From assembly GCA_963920765.1 (NCBI GenBank), contig OY987252.1, forward strand, positions 1,969,966 to 2,033,965: 64,000 nt of DNA. Direction: 5' to 3'. Positions 8,004 through 18,453 of this stretch are shown here, piece by piece. Origin of the DNA: Ulota crispa. Lineage: Eukaryota; Streptophyta; Bryopsida; Orthotrichales; Orthotrichaceae. The notes under the pieces were generated by a model that was not told the origin of the DNA, did no database searches, and worked only from the letters and a program-made list of their open reading frames with translations. The position numbers and the translations under genes were made by a program. Positions within the stretch are counted from its first letter, which is position 1. Every line of letters begins with the position of its first letter.

Positions 8004-8462
8004 TAGTTCTACTCCCCAAAAAACTCTTGCAAATTCAAATTCGGCAAATAAAAATGAGGATTTTTTTGGCATCATGTAATTTCAGCATGTTAAGTAACCT
8101 GATGACAAAAAAAAGGTTTAATATAAAATGAGCAATTGCATTTTGTTAGTTATTATTATTAGCAGCAGCATTGTTATCATTATTATTTATTACTATGCTA
8201 TGTTATTCCTGAACACAATTTTACTTGAAAAAAGGGTAAGCTCAACATTGGCATCACGTACTACTATTAGAAGAGTCACACAATGTCAAAGAAATTGAAA
8301 AAGATTTCTTGTTTTATTTATTTCAATGAAAAAAAACCAACAAATCAATTTCTTTTAATGTTTGTTTCTGTCATCAAGTTACTTAATGTATTGAGATCAC
8401 GTGACGCCAAAAAAAACATTAAAAAATAGTATATCTTATTTTTACATTATTGTAATTATTAT
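7998..8462. repeat. Second copies of the inverted and direct repeat blocks
   Basis: Bases 7998-8237 are the reverse complement of 3731-3970, and 8237-8462 repeat 3120-3352 directly. In the first copy these blocks lie about 380 bases apart; here they abut. The reading frame that crosses 8075-8000 on the minus strand begins in antisense sequence and is not a natural N-terminus. Base 8462 or so is the last position shared with the internal copy, so this is taken as the edge of the insertion. Confidence 0.8.
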
Positions 8463-9560
8463 AAGGGATCCGTTGGGGGAGCTGAAGCATCAAAGAAATT
8501 GGAGAGGACTGCTCCTGTTGGAAAGGGGAAACGGAAGGACATTCTCCTCAATGTTGTTACAGGACAATTAGAGGAAATCTAGGAAACCTTTATCTTTGAT
8601 GGGGAATGTCTCTACAAACTATGTGTCCTAATGGACGTGTTCCTTCAATCCAAGTAATTTGACGGGATAAAGAAACTTCTCCAACTTAAGAGATCTAGTG
8701 AGTTGGAGATAGGAAATTTGTCCAAATAGGTGACAACCCTTCAAACCCGGCTATGAGAGAAAGCGGAGGAGGACAAACTAGCCGCTACGCCTACCAAAAC
8801 ATGGCTAGACTCCGGAGTTTTGTAGTAATTTTGAGTGATGTGGTGAACAAGCCTAAGTTGTTTGACGCCGAGGTTATGAAGCAAAGAGCACATGTGGGAC
8901 CCAAACTCATTAGTGTCTTGGTGGAGTACGGAGGAAAGATAGAAGCAATGTTGCAAAAGATGAAGATATTCATGCATGGCCAACGCACAAGACTAGAAGG
9001 AGGGGAAGAATCTAGTAGGGCAAGGGAAAGCACCCTTGCAAGGAATACCTCGCCACCCTAGTTTCCTCATCCAATTGTGCAAAAGGGACAAGAGGAAGTT
9101 AGGACTCCACATTCTGCATAATTACTTAGCAAGGTCAATTTTGGGTGTGGAGAAGGGTCTACGCACAGATCCCATACCAGAATTCAGACCCAAACATTGG
9201 ATTGCGGGGGGGTAACAAAGGGAGTGAGCCCGATGAAGAGGAAGACGACTGCCAAATGAGCACGGGAGTTGACGTCACCTTTCCAGATCAACCTCAACAA
9301 TGAACCATTCGCATCATCCAAGGAGAGTGAGGATTCTTCTGATGACTTAGAAGAAAAATCCAGAGATATAGACTTGGAAGCGGTAGCCTTGCCGCAAGGG
9401 AAGCGGGAGAAACCTGGTCCAAAGTCAGGGAGGGAAAATCAGTTTGTGGTGGTTGTTCTGCAGCTAGTAGAAGACAACTTCCACAAAAGGGGGTGGTCAA
9501 GTCAGCGTGTACTTCCTCAAAGAAGAAGAAAGGCAACTAGCAGTACCATAGTAGTATGAG
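8463..9560 (+). pseudogene. Unrecognised degenerate coding stretch
   Basis: The frame starting near 8472 reads as hydrophilic protein (for example GKGKRKDILLNVVTGQLEEI) broken by several stops. After a shift near 8830 a second frame continues to 9058, with a lysine- and glutamine-rich helical character. A third open stretch follows at 9269-9559, acidic and then basic. The overall look, charged and low in hydrophobics, resembles a decayed gag-like or transposon accessory protein, but no zinc knuckle, protease or other motif is present. Family not recognised. It begins right at the edge of the plasmid-like insertion. Confidence 0.35.
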
Positions 9561-11075
9561 CCGGAGTAGCTAGTTTAGGTAAAATAAAGTGCAATTTTTA
9601 GCAGGAAAGTAAGTGTTAGTTGCTTCATGTTTAAGACGAGCTTAGACTCCCAGATCCGGACTTTTAGGATCTAAGATCCATGATTAGGGGAACTTTGCAA
9701 TGTAGAGGTAGATCCACATTTCTGGATCTAGAAATGAAATGAGTCATTCACAGGTTGGTAGCTTTTCTTCAAGAAACTTTTGGGGTTCCTCAAGATCAGC
9801 TACTAGGGGCGAGTGAACAATTGTTGCCTTGGGTGATTTTATACTTTTGATTTTCTTAATACACAGCAAAGTTTTGGATTTTCCCTTCAGAACTCTAAGT
9901 TGATCCCTTGTTGTAATGTTGGTATGCCGGCAATGCTAGAACCATTGTTTAGTGCAAGTAGCCGGATGTTGAGCGTTGGAAAGAGAGAATAACCCCAAAT
10001 TCTATCTGATCCGGTTTCTGGAGTGTCATTGAGGTGGTTGAAAAACTGTGTGTAGTAGAGGGTAGCTTTTGTTTAGGTTTATGATCAAGAGACTTTTGTG
10101 AGGAATAGCCACCAACACCATATTTGTTAAATTGGGAAAAAATGTGGTCCCATTTTGTACTTCACCTTGATCTAGAATAGTCACCTCAAACCAGATTTGA
10201 AGGTACCAGATTCAATCTAAACCACTAAGCTTTTTTCCCTTGCAAATTCCCCCTCTCAAGTGAGGGCATGTGTACAAAAAAAATGCTGAGCTCAGTCGTA
10301 CATGATCATGTACAACTTGCAAAAATCCCAAAATGTGCACTTTTTCCCACTTTACCTAATATGGTATTCACCCTTAAACTATGTACAATCCGGATAGCAA
10401 TTTGGGTGTGCGCAAGTTGACGGCTGAAGAGGTTCCACTACAACCAAGAGTGATTGTGAGCAAATGGATATGAGTCTTCTAATTATCTATTTACGAGTCT
10501 TAGCAAAAGAAACTAGATTTGGGCATGTTTGTTGTTATAGTACAATTGGGATTGTAGGGGTTTCATGTGTGACCTACTGGTTTGGATTAATATCCGGATT
10601 GGCTGCGAGGGAATACTTGCATCTTGTTGTTTTTGTGTTCTCTGTTGTTGTTTTATATAGTGATACTTCAGTCACTTTAAACTCTAAAAGGGTAGGATTC
10701 CACTTAGCTTTCTTTAATTCTAACCAACGGAACCCTGTGATATAAAGGCTAAAATTCTATAACTTGCAACTAGTGTTGAAACCAGATTTGGAAGAGGTAC
10801 AAGGTTTTAGAACCCTCATTCTAGGATTCCAGATAGTTATAATTGTTTTTGACAAGAAAATCTAGTTATGAGTCAGATAGCACGTGAATAGAGAAATTTC
10901 CAATTAGTTATCTTATTGGTGTTTATGTGTGTGTGTTGGATACAAATTTTTGTGTCGTGTTCTGGATATCCTTTAGGAACTACAAACTAAATCCCTGTGG
11001 AACAATAAACAAGTCATCTTCTTGGTGTTTTAAGTCATTTTTTATACCCATAGGAGGATAAGTACTTTCTTGAGC
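9561..11075. other. No recognisable gene
   Basis: The reading frames here are short and have no familiar motif, including one of 93 codons at 10464-10745. I see no long terminal repeats, primer-binding site or tandem array. The base composition is more balanced than in the AT-rich tract that follows 12000. Confidence 0.4.
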
Positions 11076-11285
11076 TACTACACTATCCAACTAGGCCATC
11101 TAGCTGGCCGTCCAATCAAGCCATCTATTGAGTTGTCCAATCAGGCCGTCCATCTCGCCGTCCAATCAAACCATCCAACTAGGGCGTCCATCTGGCTGTC
11201 CAACCAAGCCGTTAAAGGAGGCCATCTATCTAGCTCCCTGACCAAGCCGTTCATCTCGCCGTCCCAGCAACCCGTCCACACTAGA
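11076..11285. repeat. Degenerate GCCGTCCA short tandem array
   Basis: About ten imperfect units built on GCCGTCCAWCTMG and GCCGTCCAATCAAG alternate here, with a spacing of roughly 18-22 bases. The same unit type recurs at 18052-18165. Both arrays lie beside tracts rich in TAGTTGCAA words, so they may be part of the subterminal repeat structure of one element family. Confidence 0.65.
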
Positions 11286-11289
11286 AGGA

Positions 11290-12010
11290 AATGGGGATAT
11301 AAACAACTGCAACTTCCCAACTACCACGTCCAGGTTAGTTGCAGGTGTAGGGAGTGACTTGGAAAAAAACAGTTGACTTGCCAAAAAGTTGATGTGGAAG
11401 GTACCTTGTTGTATAGCAGTTGTACGTAGTTGTATTGCAGTTGGACGTAGTTGTATTGCACTTGCATATACAACTACAAAAACCAAGGTGACAACTACAA
11501 GGGATGTAGACATTTTCATCATTTATTTTCTATCACTTCTTGGATGTAAACTATTGATGTGGCTTATGTCATCCAATACACTTGTATTGTAGTCAAAGGT
11601 GGGTTCATGATACTACTACAACCCTACTAAAATATGACTAGAACACAATTGCACCAATTTTTTTTTTTAGTTCTTATTCATGTGAATTTTTTTCCTTACA
11701 TTTAGCTACCCTAGGCTACGTTCTCTTCTACAAAATCCAGTTCTAGGTGGGTGTGAATGCATTTCATTGCGTCAGTCATGATAGAGTTGCGTTGTAGTCG
11801 TTTATGCAATTTTCTACAACTGGATTATTACTTGGATACAATTGTGGTTTACCTAGCCCATTTCTTTCACTATTTTCCCTATTCTCACCTTCTCAATGTT
11901 CATTTCTTTGAGTTTTTCTACAACCTTGGAAAGAAATCTTTGTTCCACTCATTGTTACTCATGTAAGTGTGAACGTTGCCTCCGGACGCAGTTGCTTGGT
12001 AGTGAAGACG
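11290..12010. repeat. Dispersed repeat, inverted copy at 57840-58570
   Basis: About 720 bases match the reverse complement of 57840-58570, roughly four bases in five, including the TAGTTGTATTGCAGTTG words and the sequence around ATCACTTCTTGGATGTAAAC. The repeated TTGTA/CAATTG words resemble transposase-binding subterminal repeats of CACTA elements. The open frames across it on both strands exist in both copies only as fragments and are not believed to be genes. Confidence 0.8.
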
Positions 12011-14629
12011 TAGTTGGCAACAGATTTAGCTACAACTAAGTCACTACTGCAATGCAACGGATACATTGCTTCCACTTATAATTAACTAAACACTTTTTTC
12101 TGGCTCATTTAAACATCTCATGCTATTATTTGTTGCCATAGGCATCAAAGTTTACCACAACCACATCTTCAGCTCTTGGTGTGAATGTGTTCTAATAAAC
12201 AAGTTGTATTGCAATTCTGTCCTACTGTTTTTTAAATTCTCTTTTTTGTTGTAGTATCACTCAAAAACAACTCTATGTATGATGAATGCTACTCATATTT
12301 TCTGCAACAAATTATATTTTTTGTTTACATAATGTTTTCTTGCAATTTTTTGTTGCTCTAGACAACAATGGTACTTGCATTTAAGTTGTTAGTTGTTGAT
12401 ATGAATGTATTTTATTAAAAAATTTACACTGCAATTGTATTTTAGTTGATTAATAATGTTTTATTAACATGCAAACATTTTGTAAGATTGTCACATAGTT
12501 GTATTACAATTGCATAGAAAACAAATTTTGCATTTTTTTATATGTGATTACATATTTAGTTTGCAAATACAATCAAGTTATTTAGTAAATTAATCTGCAC
12601 TATTATTTTAAGTTTATTAGGCTCAAAAATTTATTGATGATTTCTAATTTTCTAAATGAATAATCTTATTTAAATGTTTAAGTACTCTCTTGTATTTATA
12701 ATGGCAATATCTTATAATATTGGATATCCATTTGAATTAAGTTACTATTAAATTTTCTTGATAATAAAAAAAATTTAATAAATTATCCTTTGCACATTTA
12801 GTGATTGCATTTATTACAAAAGGTACTCACATTCATTTTGAAAATTGCTTTGCTGCGACAATTTTGTACAACTTCATTTTGAACATGATAAAAACATCCA
12901 TAATATCTACCATTATTTTTTTAACATACACTTATTTTTGATACAGCTTTTCAGTTTAATCTATTATGAATATTAATAAAAAATATCTATGTAGTTTGGT
13001 TTTAAAAAAATGGCTTCAATTGTTTAATAATCTTGTATTAAAAAATTCAACTCAAAGTTTAACATGCTATTCTATGTAAATATGAATGTCTCATGTACTA
13101 TACTTTTTTTATTGATTTACATCAAGGATGTATGATTGAAATGTGAAAGAGATTATATTGTTACTTTGATATTTAGTTTAATTCTTTTACATAACTTATT
13201 GTTATATTGCTATTTTAATTTTTTAATATTTCTAATGTAAAACCAATCTCTTTGACATATATTTGCAAATACATAGCTAATAAATTCTCTTTTTTAATAT
13301 TTTTTAAGATTTCATTTTCAAATGGCTCAAAGTTTCCTTGAAGTGTTTTTACATATTAAAAAACAATTCATGATGTTAACATTTTTCATATCAATGGTTT
13401 TAATAAATTATAAAATTAAATATCATTTATTATAACTATGTTTGTAGTTGTTTTGTAATTGCCCTTGAACGGTGACAAATATAATATTATATAAATAAAT
13501 GCACTCCAAAAGTTACTGTAATCAATTGTAATATTATTAATAGTAATTATGTTCTAGTTATTTTAGAATTGTAAATAAGTGATGATAAACATGCAATCAA
13601 ATAAACAAATACATTATAATTAATAATGATTTAACAATACTTATAGCTTATATTACAATAAAAATTACTATTAATACAAAGACCATACAATTTTTTTATG
13701 ACTACCATGCGTGATTTAGATTAGTATGTTTAAAAAAAATTATCAATCATAAGACTCAATATCTCACTTGACAATAACTGCAAAATTTATGGAATATTAT
13801 TGTAAAATTTTATTTTTATGTTGAAATATTAAGTCTAAAATAGTTATAATTATGATCTAAAATTTACATAGAAACTTTTGCATATTCTTAAACTTTAATA
13901 AGTATAAACCAAAACATAATCAGTAACATCGTTAATTAATTATGCATATTTATTTGTCGATTTTATTAACATTAAACTTCAAAAATCATATTGTAGTAAA
14001 TAGTGGTGCTAATTAAATTTATGATGATACATTGGTATTATGAAAAATTAAAGCATAGTAAATTTATTTAAAAAATGAAAATATTGGGTTGAATTTTTTT
14101 TCATGTAATTAAATTTTTGATTTAATCCAAGTATTTTTAATAATCAACCAATTGACTTCTCAAAAGCAATTGATGTTGTTTTAACTTATTAACCACTCTA
14201 TATTAGACAAATTACTCAATTCATATGTCAAATTCAATTTTAGCTTTTACCTAACTATTTGAAAATTTCAAATTTTTAAAAAAAAATCTAAAAACCATTT
14301 ATGTATTGTATATATATACATATAATATATATATGTGTGTATATATATAATAGAAGCAAAATACATATATTTTGAATTAGATGATGAAACATATGTAATT
14401 TACAATCAAAATCTTATACTAGTCCCAAAATTCAATTGGGAGGTATGCATTTCTACAAAATATCTTTGTTCTTTTAATTTTTGGAAAAAATAAACCTATT
14501 CCACCAATTAAGAACAATCCTATATAGATATGTGGAATTTATCAATGTTGTGATCAAATTTTAAATAATTTTAAATTTAAATGCCACTTTATTGACTTAA
14601 ATTCTAATAGAGTTAATGATACTACAAGT
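12011..14629. other. Very AT-rich tract without genes
   Basis: No open frame of note. The first 550 bases still carry TTGTATTGCAATT words. A TA/TG microsatellite occurs at about 14307-14350. The rest is A- and T-rich, with no structure I can identify. Confidence 0.5.
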
Positions 14630-14907
14630 AAAAGGGTCTTTTTTGACTAAGGGTTTTGACTACAAAAAAGACTAAGATGACTACACTTTTGTGACTAGTA
14701 TTTATGACCACATGTAGTTAGAAATAATTAATTTATGATTGAATAATTTGATTTTGTCATAAATTATTTAATTTATGACTACACATAGGCATAAATTTAT
14801 TTATTTATGACTACATGTGGTCATAAATACTAATCACAAAAGTGTAGTTGTCTTAGTGTTTAGGTAGTCAAAATCCTTATTAAAAACTGGCCCTTTTTCT
14901 TGTAGTG
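14630..14907. mobile_element. CACTA-type MITE, 278 bp, TSD TGA
   Basis: The element begins ACTACAAGTAAAAGGG (first base T instead of the usual C) and ends CCCTTTTTCTTGTAGTG. It is flanked by the 3-base duplication TGA at 14627-14629 and 14908-14910. Its interior is a long palindrome built on GACTACA and CATAAATTA words and has no coding capacity. The same family recurs at 51094-51453. A 3-bp target duplication plus CACTACAAG termini is diagnostic of CACTA superfamily non-autonomous elements. Confidence 0.9.
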
Positions 14908-15057
14908 TGATTACAATCAAAGTATTATTATACATACAATTATGAAATCATCATGAATTTGTTTTTTATTTTTAAAAATAGTACTTCTAAGCTTGATGAC
15001 TTGATCCTTTTATACAACTTTTAAAATTCCAAAAAGCTCAATTTTATTGCAATAAAA

Positions 15058-15456
15058 TTAGGGGATTACTACCACAACACCCTTAATTGCTAATGGGACA
15101 CCCTACGTGAGCATGAAATTTATTAATTTAGTGTTGTTATTTATTTATTCAAGTGGTCCATCTTCATTCAATTACAATATTGCTACTTCTTTGAAAGAAA
15201 ACATGACAAATACAAATTTTTTTAAATATTATTGCACCAATATTAAATTTTAATGTATTTTTGCTTTAAGTAATTCAAAAGTCCTATATTCCTAGTTTCA
15301 TATTTAAGCACACCATTTTTTTCAGTATAGCCTTGGAATGATAAAGGTGAAACAAATCTTTTGATCCAAATAAAAAATCAGTATTAAGAATCACATTTCA
15401 TGCTCACAAGGGGTGTCTTGGTAGCAATTTAGGGTGTTGCTATAGTAATTCCCTAA
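15058..15456. mobile_element. MITE with about 60-bp terminal inverted repeats
   Basis: The left end TTAGGGGATTACTACCACAA, continuing to about 15117, is complementary to the right end (15395-15456), which closes in AGTAATTCCCTAA. Shared words are CAACACCC, AATTGCTA and TGAGCATGAAAT. The 280 bases between are AT-rich and non-coding. The ends do not start with CACTA, so it belongs to another superfamily. The target duplication is unclear. Confidence 0.75.
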
Positions 15457-16134
15457 AACTATTGAAAGAAACAATATCAATATTTGAAACATTATGACAA
15501 CAAAAATTTAGAAGTTCAAAAGAACTATGATCCATTTTTTTTTATTGTATCAATCATTTTAGTTTTTTTTTAAGATAGAAGACCAAAATAAAAAAATTAT
15601 TTCTTTCTTCTAAGATAATTTTGTGCATTTTAATAATAGATGTAAGAACTTTGAAATTTGTGAATTGGTTTGTTTTTAATGCTTCATAGTTTAGATTTTA
15701 ACATGTTTATAGTCCATTTCAAGGTGAAATTTTGTTTTGAACACATCTTTAATATTAGATTATTTAAAATCATATATTCTTTTAAGTTATAAAGGCAATA
15801 ATTCCTAAAATTGAGTTATAGTTTTTAGATCATTAACTATAACAAAAATATGCTATAAATGAATAAGTCCCAAAACAAGTGCACAACTGTAATTGAATCA
15901 TTTTGTAGTTGATTCATAGTTATTGTATATTCATTCCGTTGTTACATAGTCATGCACTAATTGTGCAATTGTGATATAGTTGTTGCGCAGTTGTAACCTA
16001 GTCGTTTATTGTCCATTTTCTCTTAGTGCAGCTAGACCCTTGATTAAGATTAGAGTTGGTAGCTTAGAGGTGGAGATGTGGCCACCACTCTTGTACCCTA
16101 GGGTCCAGGAATAAAAGGGCATGCATGGTTCCTC
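15457..16134. other. No gene; subterminal-type words near 15880-16010
   Basis: The stretch is AT-rich. Bases 15880-16010 contain repeated TTGTAGTTG/CAACTGTAA words like those at 11.4 kb and 17 kb. Nothing else is identified. Confidence 0.4.
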
Positions 16135-16246
16135 TCTTCACAAAGGGAAACCATGGTCTTTCTAACAAAAAAATGTGACATAATCTACAGTTATTGTAGA
16201 TTAAGTCACACTTTTTTGTCAAAAAGACCATGGTTTCCTTGTAGTG
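16135..16246. mobile_element. Near-perfect hairpin MITE, about 112 bp
   Basis: The sequence around GGGAAACCATGGTCTTTCT on the left pairs with AAAAGACCATGGTTTCC on the right, and the pairing continues inward through ATGTGACATAATCTACA to a loop near 16192. The right end closes in CCTTGTAGTG, a CACTA-type terminus; the left end is CACAAAGG. A reading frame starting at the CCATGG is an accident of this palindrome. Confidence 0.8.
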
Positions 16247-16849
16247 CTTCCACTCATTCTTCTCACTTGCAGGGCAAAGCTATGCCAAGATTTTTTGGGA
16301 ATGAAAGTCCCTTTTCTTTTGTATTAGCTTGTTTCATTTGCTTGTTGTTAGTTCAAATTTGATCTTTATTTTTTGAATTTTTTTAGAGTTCTTCTTTATG
16401 CTAGTAGCTTTCCAATGACACCAAGCATGCTGGATTTTGAGTTTTAAGGAGTTTTTGGTGGATTTTCTAGTAGAAGGATGTCTACCACAATGGCAATTTT
16501 CAACCCAACTTCAGAAATCCACATCTTGGTGAGTTTTAGGTCAATTTTTGTGCAAGTTTGTATGCTGCATATGTGGTAGAGTCTAGTTTTTGACAAAAAT
16601 TGAAACCCTTATCTTGAGTTGTTAGTCAATTATCGATTGCTTCTTGAATGCATAGAGGTTTTTAGCTCTATGAGTGCAATTAGGTAGTTTTTAGAAAATC
16701 ATATCTCATTGTGTTTATAGGATCTTATGATGTGGCTTACATGGTTGCTAATCCTTGTTAATCTAAATTTCAAAAGTGATTTTTGCAACTTTTAGGTTCA
16801 ATTTGAAGTTTTGACAAGAGTTTAGAGAAAGTAGGGTTGTGTGCTTATA
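16247..16849. other. No recognisable gene
   Basis: The frames are short and no repeats stand out. It leads into a tract of CACTA-like subterminal words. Confidence 0.4.
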
Positions 16850-17640
16850 TCATACTATTAGCAAGAGTTTGCAATTAGTAGAAAGACAATGCGCAATTAG
16901 AGTGCAACTACAATAGATTTTAGGATTTAGGTTAATTCCTATTGCAATTGGTTTGCAATTAAATTTCAATGTATTGACTACCAATTTTTACAAATAATTT
17001 GTGACTTTGTCAAAATTGGTTGGCAACTGTAGTACAACTGGTTACTAGCTATGTTACAATTGAAGTTGATGTTACATTCCTTTACAATTGCAGTACAACA
17101 ACGTTACAATTTTATTACAATTGCATTGTTAGTTCTTCATGTGGAAGAACTGAATTACAATTGAATAGCAACTAAAACTTGTTGTGTATTACTAGAATGG
17201 CAGTAGTTTAAAATTACATTGTCAATTGCTTTGGATTCATTCTCTATTTATAGCTGTATGGTAGTTGTGAGCATGATTGTTATTGCTTCATGTATCTTTT
17301 CTATAACAAACAGTGATTATAACCAAACAAAAAATTACAAAAAAAATTCAAAAATCAAAATTTGCAAAATCAACATAAACAACTATACTACACCTAGTAC
17401 CATTATGCTACCACTACACTTCCACTACACTACTACCACATTACAATTAGAATACAACTACATAACAAGTACATCACAACTATATAGTAGTCATATTACA
17501 ATTGCATTTCAACTACACCTCAACTAAACTACAACCACACAACAATTCATTACAACTACATATCAAATGCACTATTACTACATTACAACTACCTCCCAAC
17601 TACTTTACGACTACTATACAATTGCAAAGTAGTCATATCA
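16850..17640. repeat. Dense TTGTA/CAATTG word tract, subterminal-like
   Basis: ACAATTGCAGTACAAC, TTACAACTACC and their complements recur every 15-30 bases in both orientations. CACTA elements carry such clustered short repeats within a few hundred bases of each end, where their DNA-binding protein docks. Transposase copy 1 starts 800 bases downstream, so this may be the left subterminal region of that element. No matching CACTACAAG terminus is found on the left side. Confidence 0.55.
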
Positions 17641-18051
17641 TATTATAGAAGTAGTGTGATGCAAAAGAAAATTATTAAAAAAAAAAACTTTCCAACAACT
17701 GGATTTTGGACCCGCAGTAGTAGACGATGCATGTGTCAAATGTACATTGAATGCTATCTTGAGATATGTGAAAAAGATTTCAAATGGAAGGAAAAAGTAG
17801 GGCAGCAAGGGTTGTGACCACAAACAAAGTTCAAATCTTCATGGATGAAGGTCTTATGGATGAAATTGCAGTTGTGGTAGATATCACTAAGTTACAACAA
17901 CTACTAGACAATTGCTCTTGACTAGAATATGATTGAAAATGTTTTGCAGTTGTTATGACTTGAAAAGCTCCATTCCCAAATGAAATTTAGTTGCCATATA
18001 GTCACCAAGTAGTTGCCAACTGCAGTCGTTTATTGGTCTTTTTTTTCTAGT

Positions 18052-18200
18052 ACCATTTGGCCGTCCAATTAAGCCGTCCATCTGGTAGCCCATCAAGCCA
18101 TCCAACTCGGTCATCCATCTAGCCGTCCAACCTGATTGTCCATCTAGCTGTCCATCCCGATTGTTAGGGTGGAGTCGCGGACCATCAACATGTCTGTCCA
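18052..18200. repeat. Second GCCGTCCA short tandem array
   Basis: Imperfect units of GCCGTCCAATTAAG, GCCGTCCATCTGG and TAGCCGTCCAACC match the array at 11076-11285. The next 240 bases (to about 18440) are unusually rich in CG for this window. They contain a two-fold repeat of CTCATCCRCTATTGACRRTT at about 18264 and 18314. Confidence 0.65.
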
Positions 18201-18453
18201 TCGAGATATTTTGTCAACCGAGACCGTCCAACGTGGGCAACGCAACGTCCGTCCCATGGTATTCTCATCCGCTATTGACGGTTTTGTCCATGGACCCATT
18301 TGTCTAATGGCTTTTCTCATCCACTATTGACAATTTTGTCGACGGAATTCATCTTAACGGACGTTGAGGGTGAATCTTGGCGTCCAGACGGACACTCAAA
18401 TGTCCTGACGTGACGGGGACAACCCTGGTCCAAACCAACAAGACTGACTTGTA

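Larger units (their letters stand above)
1..8462. mobile_element. Rearranged plasmid-like or virus-like insertion
   Basis: This segment has close-packed open reading frames on both strands, with gaps of only 10 to 200 bases between the best ones, unlike the repeat-filled DNA that follows. Its genes are a split superfamily 2 helicase and several small proteins with hydrophobic helices. At least seven blocks of 170 to 600 bp occur twice or three times within it, direct or inverted, and several junctions cut through genes. The right edge is placed near 8462, where similarity to an internal block at 3120-3352 stops and different sequence begins. The left edge lies outside the window. No rRNA, tRNA or known photosynthesis or respiration gene is seen, so it is not an ordinary organelle-genome fragment. 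A plasmid, a mitochondrial or plastid invader, or a DNA virus are all possible. Identity is inferred, not recognised. Confidence 0.6.

Noticed and set aside
7641-8075. Minus-strand 144-codon frame as a second membrane-protein gene
   Set aside because: Its N-terminal 24 residues come from the inverted 3' end of the same gene read backwards; the rest is the truncated duplicate.
14300-14350. Promoter-like TATATA sequence
   Set aside because: It is a TA/TG microsatellite with no gene downstream.
16153-16362. 69-codon open frame with a good ATG
   Set aside because: The ATG and the first 30 codons lie inside a palindromic MITE (16135-16246).
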